Positions 1-8,818 of a stretch of 64,000 bases of DNA are shown one piece after another. The stretch is from an uncultured bacterium (GTDB lineage Bacteria > Cyanobacteriota > Vampirovibrionia > Gastranaerophilales > Gastranaerophilaceae): assembly GCA_947428835.1 (NCBI GenBank), contig CANENE010000004.1, forward strand, positions 1 through 64,000, given 5' to 3'. Position 1 is the first letter of the stretch; every line of letters begins with the position of its first letter. The notes below the pieces were generated by a model. The model was given only the letters and a program-made list of their open reading frames with translations. It ran no database searches and had not been told where the DNA came from. The position numbers were made by a program, and so were the translations under genes.

Positions 1-93
1 TGTAAATCTTTCCTGATAATTATCATATTTTTGGACACCATAGCTTTGCTATATTGAATTAACATGGTTGAAAAGTACGAAATCTATATATTT

Positions 94-750
94 TTATTTT
101 TCCGCTAAAATGTGCCCTGTAATAGTTTTTGTCCTATCTCCTGCGGCAACACCATCTGAAGCAATATATATCGGATATCTATCGCATTTCAACGGTTCAA
201 AATCCTCGCCTTCCTGTAGACCTGCAGTGATTTTTTCATCAATACAATTGGGTCCTTTGTTGCGTCCGTTTGTATCAACAAATATGTAATATAATGAGCT
301 ATTGGTAAGTTCATCAAGGGTTGAAAAGGTATTAATTTGCGATTTTCTTTTAATCTCTTGTGTTAGCTGCCCTTGTATTTTATAGGATAATCCGTCTTCT
401 GTATTTATCCATAGAGCTGAATAATCCGGATTTTCAGGAAGCTCATTAAGAACTTGTTCATTTGATTCATCCCAATAATCTTTAAAACTAACATTTTGAA
501 CCAATGCATCATGCATGGCTCTAAGATAGGTTTCATCGGATTCGTATGCATTTACATGAGGAAAGTCGCCTTGAGATGTTTCTATAGACATAATTGTCGC
601 CATGATGTTAAACGCTCTTTTGTATGCAGTTTTGAAATGTGCATTTTGCAGATTTATAGTTAAAATAGGTACGACAAGTACGGCTAAAACGCCCATTAAT
701 ACTAAAACAATAAGTATTTCTGCTAATGTAAACCCTTTTTTAAATTCCAT
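94..750 (-). CDS. Type IV pilin / type II secretion pseudopilin-like protein
   Basis: 218 residues. The N-terminus carries a class III prepilin signal: a short basic leader (MEFKKG), then FTLAE with Glu at +5 of the predicted mature protein, then a hydrophobic helix rich in Val and Leu to about residue 32. A prepilin peptidase would cut after Gly6 and methylate the new N-terminal Phe. The C-terminal globular part is unrecognised and may be a minor pilin or pseudopilin head. The start is supported by AGAGG 5-6 nt before ATG. No pilus assembly genes lie nearby, so pilus versus secretion use cannot be decided. Confidence 0.85.
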   Translation of the reverse strand: MEFKKGFTLAEILIVLVLMGVLAVLVVPILTINLQNAHFKTAYKRAFNIMATIMSIETSQGDFPHVNAYESDETYLRAMHDALVQNVSFKDYWDESNEQVLNELPENPDYSALWINTEDGLSYKIQGQLTQEIKRKSQINTFSTLDELTNSSLYYIFVDTNGRNKGPNCIDEKITAGLQEGEDFEPLKCDRYPIYIASDGVAAGDRTKTITGHILAEK

Positions 751-854
751 CTTTACCTCTTGCCTCTAATTATACTTGAAGTTTTAAAATGTGTAAATAT
801 ATTATACATTTATTTATAAATGCACATAGTATTTTTGTTTAGAAAAATATTAAT

Positions 855-1754
855 TTACAAAAATTTTTTGCAATTGTTGTTTGAAATAGGATTTATATTT
901 TTTAATTCCTCAATATCTAATACAAGTTTTGTTCCGTTATAAACTGCAATTTGTCTCGATGTAATATTATTTGGGAGTTTTTTAAGGTAATATAGACCGT
1001 CATAGCCTATATCTTGCAGTAATTTATTGATTATCTGTGCAGTAATTTGTGAGGCTTTATTTTTATTTGTCTTCCTGTTGGAAGGATTATTATTGTTTGT
1101 AAAATTTATTCTTTTAAGTATTTCTGTAAAGATATGATTCTGAAATTCTTTTAAATTAGTTTTCTGATTGAGCTGTGCAAGATTCCCTTCAAATTTATAT
1201 GGTAAAATTATTCCATCATCGCCATTTTTTGCCATATTGGTATCCAGGTTGAAATGTATGCAATTTCCTGCCTCTTGTATATTGAAATTTTCTTTTAATG
1301 CGTAAGGAGTAATTCCGTTTTGAAGTATACTAATTGCATTTTTTGTATTTGTGCCATGATACAGGTGTTTACCATTTGCAATTTCGGGAAGTTCTTTATA
1401 TTCAATTATCTGCGAAGTAAATTCTTGCAATTTTGTATACAAATCTTCATTTTCGCAAATAAATTTTTCTGTTTCATTGTTTATGTTTTGTGCAAAGCTT
1501 GTAAGTGCTTTATTATTGCCTACTGCGGTTTGTATATATTTATCAAAAAAAATCTTTGCGTTAGCTAAATCAGCTTGTTTTTTAGCAAACATAATGCTGC
1601 TTGTTCCTATAACTGCAAGTCCAAGCAGAGTTAGCCCGAGATTTGTCGGATTACCTTTTATATCTTCTTCAATGGGGATATTGCTGTTTTTAGTAGTATT
1701 TTTTGTATCGCAGGTCGCCATAATCGGAATGTTTAGGATGGCATTAGTATTCAT
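855..1754 (-). CDS. Putative membrane-anchored ADP-ribosyltransferase-fold protein
   Basis: 299 residues from the ATG at 1754, which has AGAGGT 4 nt upstream; an upstream in-frame start at 1790 lacks this. Residues about 38-57 form one hydrophobic segment. Near residue 131 there is LYHGTN followed by AISILQNGI, the strand-helix signature of many ADP-ribosyltransferase-fold enzymes (PARP/Tpt1-like HGT motif), then NCIHFN and, toward the end, GYDGLYYL. I infer the ART fold from these short motifs only; the catalytic Glu is not assigned. The partner and target are unknown. It is a plausible effector or toxin, but the call is tentative. Confidence 0.45.
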   Translation of the reverse strand: MNTNAILNIPIMATCDTKNTTKNSNIPIEEDIKGNPTNLGLTLLGLAVIGTSSIMFAKKQADLANAKIFFDKYIQTAVGNNKALTSFAQNINNETEKFICENEDLYTKLQEFTSQIIEYKELPEIANGKHLYHGTNTKNAISILQNGITPYALKENFNIQEAGNCIHFNLDTNMAKNGDDGIILPYKFEGNLAQLNQKTNLKEFQNHIFTEILKRINFTNNNNPSNRKTNKNKASQITAQIINKLLQDIGYDGLYYLKKLPNNITSRQIAVYNGTKLVLDIEELKNINPISNNNCKKFL

Positions 1755-2037
1755 TTTGACCTCTAAGCTATTCGCTTTTAATAAAAACATACATATATCA
1801 AAGATTGCTATAATATTTCAAAAAAGTAGTTTTTATAGAAACATAATTTAGCAAAAATGGTTTGCAGTACCTATTATTAATAAACATTGCATAATTGTAA
1901 AAAAATGTAAATTATACACTTTAAACTTTTAGTGTTAGTGTAAAAAATGTGAGCAAAATGTGAGCAAGAAATAAAAAACCAAAACCGATAATGTAATACA
2001 ATTTCCTAAAAAGCGCATTATACTTGGATAAAAAAAA
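1755..2037. other. Intergenic region with short tandem repeat
   Basis: AT-rich, non-coding stretch between the minus-strand ART-like gene and tRNA-Pro. It should hold the promoter of the ART-like gene. The only pattern I see is an 11-bp unit (AAAATGTGAGC) repeated twice in tandem at 1944-1965. The tRNA 3' end is followed on the minus strand by a run of T, a likely simple terminator. Confidence 0.5.
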
Positions 2038-2100
<63 letters not shown>

Positions 2101-2111
<11 letters not shown>

Positions 2112-2145
2112 AATTTGTTTTTATATTTAGTTTAAAATTTTCAAT
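2101..2145 (-). repeat. Direct repeat copy 1: tRNA-Pro 5' end plus leader
   Basis: 45 bp covering the first 11 nt of tRNA-Pro and its upstream leader. The same 45 bp recur at 2226-2270 with one substitution. On the minus strand the leader contains TTGAAA and TATAAA-like boxes, so the repeat probably carries the tRNA promoter. Confidence 0.85.
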
Positions 2146-2152
2146 TTTACCC

Positions 2153-2236
2153 TCGGGACTTGCGCACCCCCATTATTATTCTAATAATTTCAATAGTGGT
2201 AGTTTTTTGATTGAATGGGGTCCCTGCTACGTCCCG
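2153..2236 (-). pseudogene. tRNA-Pro relic with closed acceptor stem
   Basis: 84 nt immediately upstream of tRNA-Pro on the same strand, starting with the same bases (CGGGACGTAGC) behind a conserved copy of the tRNA leader. The ends still pair (CGGGAC with GTCCCG, followed by A), but D, anticodon and T arms are lost. The interior instead forms other stems, such as ACCCCATT against AATGGGGGT and TTCAAT against ATTGAA. It is either a decayed tandem tRNA copy or a structured RNA made from one. Confidence 0.5.
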
Positions 2237-2270
2237 AATTTGTTTTTATATTTAGTTTTAAATTTTCAAT
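2226..2270 (-). repeat. Direct repeat copy 2: tRNA-Pro 5' end plus leader
   Basis: Second copy of the 45-bp tRNA-Pro 5'-end/leader repeat, offset 125 bp from copy 1, with one A/T difference. It sits at the 5' side of the 84-nt tRNA relic, as a promoter for it would. Confidence 0.85.
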
Positions 2271-2354
2271 CTATATATATTTTACCAATAAAAAAGCAAA
2301 AATCAAAATTTATGTGTTTTGTATTAACATATTTTAATTTCTAGAGATGAAAAA

Positions 2355-3749
2355 ATGAATGTAAATGGGATTTCAAGAATTTCTTTTGGTTACAATAAAG
2401 AGTACCATGATAAAGTAGAAAACTACTTAACAGGCGTAAAACAAAACAGAGATATTGCGCTTCATCTTGCTGAACTTGATAAAATTTCAATGAAAATGGA
2501 AGATGATATTATAGAACTCGAAAACCGTAAGAAAACAAATACGGCCAAATTTGATAAACTTGTTAATTGTCTTATAGATTTAAAAAATTCAGTTACTTAT
2601 AACATTGAATCATCTTTTCCGAAGTTGAAATATTGTGATAATGAAATTGAACAATATAAAAAAGAATTTGATGAGGGTAAAGATAAAGATGGCTGGCGCT
2701 ATTCGGTATGCAAAAATCTATCTTCATTTTCTGTGAAATATTTTAACGAATTTAATATTCCTTCAAAATCAAGTGCAGATAAATTACCCCCCCCTTCTGA
2801 CTTATCAGAAAAACCAGTAGCCGCAGGTGAATCTGAAATAGATTTTGATGATGATTTTGTAGATGAGGCAATCAAAAGCTATCTTACTTTAGAAATTCCA
2901 AATGAATATTTTCCAAATGGGTTTGAAGATGTTATCGGGCTTGATAATATAAAAGCAGCTTTAAAGGAAGATATAATAGAATATGCTAATAGCCCCGAGT
3001 TTGCCAGACTAAATTATATTGAATATGGGCTAAAAGCACCAAGAGGTTTTTTATTTTATGGTCCGCCAGGATGCGGCAAGACAATGCTTGTTAAAGCACT
3101 TGCAGCAGAAACTGGCTTGTCTTTATACAAAATGGATATTTCAAAATTAGGCTCCTGTTATATAAACCAAACATCTGTCAATATTCAAGATGCATTTGAG
3201 TATTTAGCTCAAATTGCAAAGAAAAACGGCAAACCGGTATTACTTTTTATGGATGAAGTTGATGCACTTGCAATAAATAGAGATGCTAAAAGCAATAATG
3301 CATCTACTGAAAATACCAAAGCTACAACTACTCTTTTAAAAATGATAGAACAAGCAAGAGAACAAAATATTATTCCGATTGCTGCAACAAATAAATATGA
3401 TATGTTGGATGGCGCTTTTGTGGATAGATTTGATGGTCAATATTATATTCCTCTTCCAAAAGATGAACAGATTGAAAGCCTTGTAATAAAATTATTATCG
3501 GGAAGATTAAAAGGAAAAAATTTAGCGCAAGACAGAGAAAGCATAAAAAAATTAACACAGCTGCTGCATGGTTATTCTAACAGATCTATTACATTTATCA
3601 TTGATAGCGCCTCAAAAATTGCAAAAAATGATAATCGCTCTGATATATCTTTTGAACATATCAAAAAAGCTATTAGTGAAGCTGATTTGGAAAAAATAGA
3701 CGAAAAAGAATATATCAAAGATAGCAAAAAATCAAAAATAGGCTTTTAG
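2355..3749 (+). CDS. AAA+ ATPase with N-terminal ISFG motif
   Basis: 464 residues. The N-terminus has ISFG at residues 9-12, then a charged, probably helical region to about 140 and a Pro/Ser linker. The AAA+ module follows: Walker A GPPGCGKT from residue 236, Walker B FMDEVDAL with D300/E301, sensor-1 IAATN, and VDRFDG supplying the likely arginine finger. The family resembles the FtsH/Cdc48/Vps4-type AAA clade but has no protease domain and only one ATPase module, so it is probably a remodelling or unfolding ATPase of unknown client. A C8 homopolymer (2787-2794) encodes the PPP of the linker. The gene faces rpsG across a shared terminator. Confidence 0.85.
   Translation: MNVNGISRISFGYNKEYHDKVENYLTGVKQNRDIALHLAELDKISMKMEDDIIELENRKKTNTAKFDKLVNCLIDLKNSVTYNIESSFPKLKYCDNEIEQYKKEFDEGKDKDGWRYSVCKNLSSFSVKYFNEFNIPSKSSADKLPPPSDLSEKPVAAGESEIDFDDDFVDEAIKSYLTLEIPNEYFPNGFEDVIGLDNIKAALKEDIIEYANSPEFARLNYIEYGLKAPRGFLFYGPPGCGKTMLVKALAAETGLSLYKMDISKLGSCYINQTSVNIQDAFEYLAQIAKKNGKPVLLFMDEVDALAINRDAKSNNASTENTKATTTLLKMIEQAREQNIIPIAATNKYDMLDGAFVDRFDGQYYIPLPKDEQIESLVIKLLSGRLKGKNLAQDRESIKKLTQLLHGYSNRSITFIIDSASKIAKNDNRSDISFEHIKKAISEADLEKIDEKEYIKDSKKSKIGF
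2787..2794 (+). repeat. C8 homopolymer inside the AAA+ gene
   Basis: Eight consecutive C in a very AT-rich reading frame, encoding Pro145-Pro147 between the N-terminal region and the ATPase module. Slippage by one base would separate the two regions by truncation. Phase variation is inference from the tract and its position. Confidence 0.6.
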
Positions 3750-3764
3750 ATGTTAAGACAAAAT

Positions 3765-3796
3765 AAAAAATCGGATTTATACTAATCCGATTTTTT
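3765..3796. terminator. Bidirectional terminator between AAA+ gene and rpsG
   Basis: Perfect 13-bp stem (AAAAAATCGGATT with AATCCGATTTTTT) around a 6-nt loop. It has A and T runs on the two sides, so it can terminate transcription from both strands. Confidence 0.85.
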
Positions 3797-3820
3797 ATTT
3801 TATTTAATATTTTTTTAAAA

Positions 3821-4291
3821 TTAATATCTATAGTGAACAAACGCTTTGTTTGCTTCTGCCATTTTATGAGTATCTTCTTTTTTCTTAACGGCAGCACCTG
3901 TTGAATTTGCAGCATCTAAGATTTCGTTTGTTAATCTTTCAATCATAGATTTTCCGCCACGTTTTCTTGCAGCTTCAATTATCCATTGAGAAGCAAGGGC
4001 CTGGCCTCTTTCCGGCTTAACATCAATTGGAACCTGATATGTAGAACCGCCAATACGACGAGCTTTGACTTCAATTAGAGGAGTTGCATTGCCAAGAGCT
4101 TTTTTAAACATTTCAATCGGTTCGGTTTTGGTTTTTTCTTGAACTTTTTCCATTGTTGTATAAAAAATTCTTTGTGCAATTGACTTTTTGCCTTTTTTCA
4201 TTAAACGATTGATAAATTTTGCAATATCAACGTTATTATATATAGGATCCGGTGAAGGAATTCTTTTTGCTGGTTTTGATCTTCTCGACAT
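3821..4291 (-). CDS. rpsG: 30S ribosomal protein S7
   Basis: 156 residues, the usual bacterial length. S7 binds the 3' major domain of 16S rRNA and nucleates assembly of the small-subunit head. It shows the family's basic N-terminus (MSRRSKPAKR), KFINRLMKKGKK and the C-terminal RGGKSMIERLTNEILDA region. AAAGG lies before the ATG. It follows rpsL by 27 bp in one operon. The fusA-tuf genes that normally follow in the str operon are absent; a terminator closes the unit instead. Confidence 0.98.
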   Translation of the reverse strand: MSRRSKPAKRIPSPDPIYNNVDIAKFINRLMKKGKKSIAQRIFYTTMEKVQEKTKTEPIEMFKKALGNATPLIEVKARRIGGSTYQVPIDVKPERGQALASQWIIEAARKRGGKSMIERLTNEILDAANSTGAAVKKKEDTHKMAEANKAFVHYRY

Positions 4292-4318
4292 TATTTAACC
4301 TTTCTTTCAAAAAATTAC

Positions 4319-4699
4319 TTATTTTTTAGCTTTAGCTTTTTTAGTACCATATTTAGATCTTGATTGCATTCTGTTTGCAACACCTTGAGTATCTAAAGTA
4401 CCTCTTATGATATGATATCTAACACCGGGAAGGTCTTTAACTCTTCCGCCTCTGATCAGCACAACGGAGTGTTCTTGTAAGTTGTGTCCGATACCCGGGA
4501 TATATGAAGTAACTTCAAATCCGTTTGTAAGACGCACACGGGCAACCTTTCTCATAGCTGAGTTAGGTTTTTTAGGAGTTGTTGTATAAACTCTTGTGCA
4601 CACGCCTCGTCTTTGTGGACAGCTTGTAAGAGCAGGTGATTTAGTTTTATCTTTAATTTTTTGTCTTTCTTTTTTAATTAATTGATTAATAGTAGGCAT
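4319..4699 (-). CDS. rpsL: 30S ribosomal protein S12
   Basis: 126 residues. S12 sits at the decoding centre and influences accuracy. The sequence contains the conserved loops [19 protein letters not shown] and [18 protein letters not shown]; the lysine of TPKKPNSA is the classical streptomycin-resistance position and is wild type here. AGGGG lies 5 nt before the ATG. It is first gene of the rpsL-rpsG unit. Confidence 0.98.
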   Translation of the reverse strand: MPTINQLIKKERQKIKDKTKSPALTSCPQRRGVCTRVYTTTPKKPNSAMRKVARVRLTNGFEVTSYIPGIGHNLQEHSVVLIRGGRVKDLPGVRYHIIRGTLDTQGVANRMQSRSKYGTKKAKAKK

Positions 4700-4814
4700 A
4701 ATTTCCCCTTAATAGTAGTAACTGTACCTAATATTTCACTATAAACAAACTTCAAAGTCAATATTTTATTTGATTTTAGTATTAATTTTTGTAAAAAAAT
4801 GGTATTATATAGAT

Positions 4815-5204
4815 ATGAAAACAAGAAGATTAATTGAAAAACTTGAGCACGATTTATCAAATTTTTTGGTTGCTGAAATGTGCAAGCTTGATCCTGAAAA
4901 AGTTGCAAGCCCCGAGGCTTTCAGATTTAAGGGTTTAAATATTACCCCAAGTTATGTTGAGGGAACTCAGGAAAAAACAATTTCAGTTAGAATTGGCGGG
5001 CTTGAAGCTGATTTTTCTATCGGAACATACGAAAAAATATCAGGTTCTCTTCCGACAGAAGATGAAAAAAATATAATTCTTTGGCTCAAAAGACGCGAAA
5101 ATGTTTATGATTTAAGACTCATTTTTGATAAAGATAAAATGAGAAGACAAGCGGCTATTATTCCCTTTGACCTTGAAGAACCGTATTACAGGGGACTTTT
5201 ATAA
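4815..5204 (+). CDS. Unknown conserved-looking small protein
   Basis: 129 residues from the ATG at 4815 (MKTRRLIEKL). An upstream in-frame start would add a hydrophobic stretch with no ribosome site. TATTAT ends exactly 6 nt before the ATG and no Shine-Dalgarno is visible, which suggests a leaderless mRNA. The protein is acidic, without signal peptide or membrane segment; residues about 65-105 look like an alpha/beta domain (TISVRIGGLEADFSIG, then ILWLKRRENVYDLRLIF). No family is recognised. Its stop lies 3 bp from that of tgt on the opposite strand. Confidence 0.7.
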   Translation: MKTRRLIEKLEHDLSNFLVAEMCKLDPEKVASPEAFRFKGLNITPSYVEGTQEKTISVRIGGLEADFSIGTYEKISGSLPTEDEKNIILWLKRRENVYDLRLIFDKDKMRRQAAIIPFDLEEPYYRGLL

Positions 5205-5207
5205 TAT

Positions 5208-6329
<1,122 letters not shown>

Positions 6330-6800
6330 TTATTGTTTAAAACCACCGTGTTCATTTATGATAATTTCAAACATGGTTTTATAATTTTCACATAGTTCTT
6401 TTTCGTCAAAATAAAGATGTAATTCTCTTTCTGCCGATTCTTCACAATCTGAAGCGTGAATAAGATTTGTTGTTGAATAGCTTGAATAGTCGGCTCTAAT
6501 TGAACCAACGTCAGCTTCATCCGGACGGGTTGAGCCAACAATATGTCTGACACCTTTTATGACGTTTCTTCCTTCAATAATCATTGCAACAATTGGTCCG
6601 GATGTAATAAAATCAATCAATTCAGGATAAAATGGTTTTCCGTAATGTTCTTCGTAGTGCTTTGCTGCAATTTTATCAGTTACATTCATCATTTTCAGTG
6701 CAACAATTTTGTATGATTTTTCTTCAAATCTGGTAATGATTTTTCCAATTAAACCCCTTTTGACACCATCGGGTTTAATTGCTACGAATGTTCTTTCCAT
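6330..6800 (-). CDS. ndk: Nucleoside diphosphate kinase
   Basis: 156 residues. It transfers the gamma-phosphate of ATP to other nucleoside diphosphates through a phospho-histidine. The start MERTFVAIKPDGVKRGLIG and the active-site motif NLIHASDCEESAERE, with the catalytic His, match the family, as does the length (usually 140-155). AGAGG lies 7 nt before the ATG. It is co-transcribed with tgt downstream. Confidence 0.97.
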   Translation of the reverse strand: MERTFVAIKPDGVKRGLIGKIITRFEEKSYKIVALKMMNVTDKIAAKHYEEHYGKPFYPELIDFITSGPIVAMIIEGRNVIKGVRHIVGSTRPDEADVGSIRADYSSYSTTNLIHASDCEESAERELHLYFDEKELCENYKTMFEIIINEHGGFKQ

Positions 6801-6921
6801 CGTTTTTCCTCTTTACATGTTGTTATACTATTTAATTAGAGCATAATTATGTTTTTTTTTCAAATCATTGCTATTTAAGTAAATTTTTATTAAAAATCAT
6901 TTAATTTATTTTCATTTTTAA

Positions 6922-6927
6922 TATAAT
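6922..6927 (+). promoter_or_regulatory. -10 box, leaderless start of the 152-residue gene
   Basis: Perfect TATAAT ending 6 nt before the ATG at 6934. With a usual +1 spacing the transcript would begin at or next to the A of ATG. Confidence 0.6.
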
Positions 6928-6933
6928 AAAGCT

Positions 6934-7392
6934 ATGAATAAGGCTTATAAAGTTAATCAAAACCAAGTATTAAATGCGCAATCTAGAGAAGATGAATTTT
7001 ATTCAAATATAAATACATCTATTGCACTTGCAAAGCTCCACGTGCCAATGAAACATAAGCAGCTTGCGAACAATTATGTTTTAATTAAAAAGATATTTGG
7101 ATTTAGTGCTGCTGCAATTCCAATTACAAGGACAGACAGATCTATTCTTGCCCGTCACGGTTTTTTGCCTTTGGAAAATACTTCTATTTCTCAGGTGAAT
7201 AGGCAAATAGAGCAGCTTAAAGCATGGTCAAACGGTGGTGATATTTTGCTCGAAGCATACGCAAATGAATTATTTGAAATAAGAATAAAAGAATTAAAAT
7301 ATTTAAGGCTTGCTATTACAAATGCAAGCATTGTCGAATTTAAAGATGGCTTTAAAGCATTTGAAAAGTATGTTGAGTATATAGCTAGATAG
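6934..7392 (+). CDS. Unknown helical protein, 152 residues
   Basis: Unrecognised. It is soluble in appearance, mostly helical, with a basic centre (KKIFGFSAAAIPITRTDRSILARHG) and a C-terminal helical half (RQIEQLKAWSNGGDILLEAYANELFEIRIKELKY has amphipathic spacing). There is no signal peptide. The ATG follows a perfect -10 box by 6 nt, indicating its own promoter and a leaderless message. The next gene downstream has its own strong ribosome site. Confidence 0.7.
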   Translation: MNKAYKVNQNQVLNAQSREDEFYSNINTSIALAKLHVPMKHKQLANNYVLIKKIFGFSAAAIPITRTDRSILARHGFLPLENTSISQVNRQIEQLKAWSNGGDILLEAYANELFEIRIKELKYLRLAITNASIVEFKDGFKAFEKYVEYIAR

Positions 7393-7474
7393 ATAATTAA
7401 AAATTGTTAAGATATGATATATGCTTGTTGAAAAATAGACTTTAAATGGTATTTTTTATATTAGGAGGTATATA

Positions 7475-7780
7475 ATGAAAAAAATAATTTCTCTATTATT
7501 ATTCAGTTTGTTACTTATAAATGTTCAAGCATATTGTGCTGAAAAGAAAGCTGTTTCTAATTCTAACGATGCAGCAAAGCAGGAACTCAAAGGATTTGAT
7601 GATTTAGAGATTAATGATAATATGTTTACTATCACTGATGAGCAGTTCGAAGAAGCTAAAGATACAACAATTCTTCCGGAAGAAAAAATGGACTTTAGAA
7701 CAAGAGTCATAAATTCCGGCTATTTTACACCCGAAACACCATCTAGAACATACATTCCTTTAAGAGAAGAAAGCAAATAG
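7475..7780 (+). CDS. Small secreted protein of unknown function
   Basis: 101 residues with a clear signal peptide (MKKIISLLLFSLLLINVQAYCA), probably cut after Ala near residue 22. The mature part is acidic and short, with no cysteines and no recognisable fold. A very strong Shine-Dalgarno (AGGAGG) lies 7 nt before the ATG, the best in the window, suggesting high expression. The last codons and stop form one arm of a perfect 26-bp palindrome shared with the convergent regulator gene. Confidence 0.75.
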   Translation: MKKIISLLLFSLLLINVQAYCAEKKAVSNSNDAAKQELKGFDDLEINDNMFTITDEQFEEAKDTTILPEEKMDFRTRVINSGYFTPETPSRTYIPLREESK

Positions 7781-7798
7781 TAATTAATTACTATTTGC
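7773..7798. terminator. 26-bp perfect palindrome over two convergent stop codons
   Basis: GCAAATAGTAATT followed by its exact reverse complement, with no loop bases. The left arm encodes the last residues and stop of the 101-residue gene, and the right arm those of the HD-GYP regulator. It probably acts as a bidirectional 3'-end stem; there is no T-run, so termination is inferred. Confidence 0.45.
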
Positions 7799-8782
7799 AA
7801 ATTGGATAATTTCTTCTGTAATACCGGGAATTATGTTTTTAAATACTTGTACAAGAGCAGGATCAAATTGTTTTCCTGCTCCTTGTTCTATAATATCAAG
7901 TGCTTCTTGTACGCTTAGGCTTTTTCTGTATGCCCTGTTTGATATCATAGAATCATAAGCATCTGCTATAGCAATAATTCTTGAACCAAGTGGAATTTCT
8001 TCTCCTTTTAGACCGTAAGGATAGCCATTTCCATCATAGTGCTCGTGGTGATATTTGATAATTTCTGTAATTTTTCGAAGCTGCTTAATATCTTCTAAAA
8101 TTTTGACACTATATTGTACATGCATTTTGATTTTTTCAAATTCTTCAGGTGTGAGTTTTTGAGTTTTATTTAAAATGTCTTCAGCAACACCTATCATACC
8201 GATGTCATGAAGGAGTCCTGCAAGCTCTATTTGACTTGCTTCTGTAGCAGGAAGAGCAAGATGATTTACAATTTTTAGGGCATAAAATGCTACACGTTTG
8301 CTTCTTCCAAGTGTAAATGAATCTTTTGCGTCAAGAGCTTCAATAATTGCTTTTACTGTGCCTGCAAAAAGTTCTTTTAAATCATCAATAAGCTTTTCAT
8401 TGTCTATCTTCAACTGATATGTTTCAAGAGCAGCTTCTACAATTATTAAAAGTTCATCAGGATTATATGGTTTTTTAATGTAGCGGTAGATTTTTGCATA
8501 ATTAATTGCATCAATTAGGATTTTAACATCCGAATAGGCGGTGACTAGTAGCCTCATTGATTTTGGTTGGATTTCATATACTCTTTTTAGAAATTCTACC
8601 CCATCCATAATCGGCATTTTGTGGTCTGATAATATGCAGTCAAACTGTTCTTGCTTTAATATTTCAAGTGCTTCAATTGCATTTTGGGCTTTTGTTATTT
8701 CAAATTTACCTCTCAATGTTCTATACATTAAGGCTAAATTATCTGCTTCATCATCTACAATAAGGACTTTATATTTTGTCAT
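7784..8782 (-). CDS. Response regulator with HD-GYP c-di-GMP phosphodiesterase domain
   Basis: 332 residues, RpfG-like architecture. The receiver (about 4-120) has the acidic pair VDDEAD, phospho-acceptor Asp53 in SDHKMP, the T/S in VTAYS and the Lys in IKKPY. The output domain has HDIGMIG, HHEHYDGNGYP and the GYP-loop LKGEEIPL, the residues of active HD-GYP enzymes that hydrolyse c-di-GMP. It lies 36 bp downstream of the histidine kinase, its likely cognate partner, and in the same run as a PilZ protein. Confidence 0.93.
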   Translation of the reverse strand: MTKYKVLIVDDEADNLALMYRTLRGKFEITKAQNAIEALEILKQEQFDCILSDHKMPIMDGVEFLKRVYEIQPKSMRLLVTAYSDVKILIDAINYAKIYRYIKKPYNPDELLIIVEAALETYQLKIDNEKLIDDLKELFAGTVKAIIEALDAKDSFTLGRSKRVAFYALKIVNHLALPATEASQIELAGLLHDIGMIGVAEDILNKTQKLTPEEFEKIKMHVQYSVKILEDIKQLRKITEIIKYHHEHYDGNGYPYGLKGEEIPLGSRIIAIADAYDSMISNRAYRKSLSVQEALDIIEQGAGKQFDPALVQVFKNIIPGITEEIIQFANSN

Positions 8783-8818
8783 TTTTATAAACTTTCTAGA
8801 CTTTTTGCGTATTAATTA

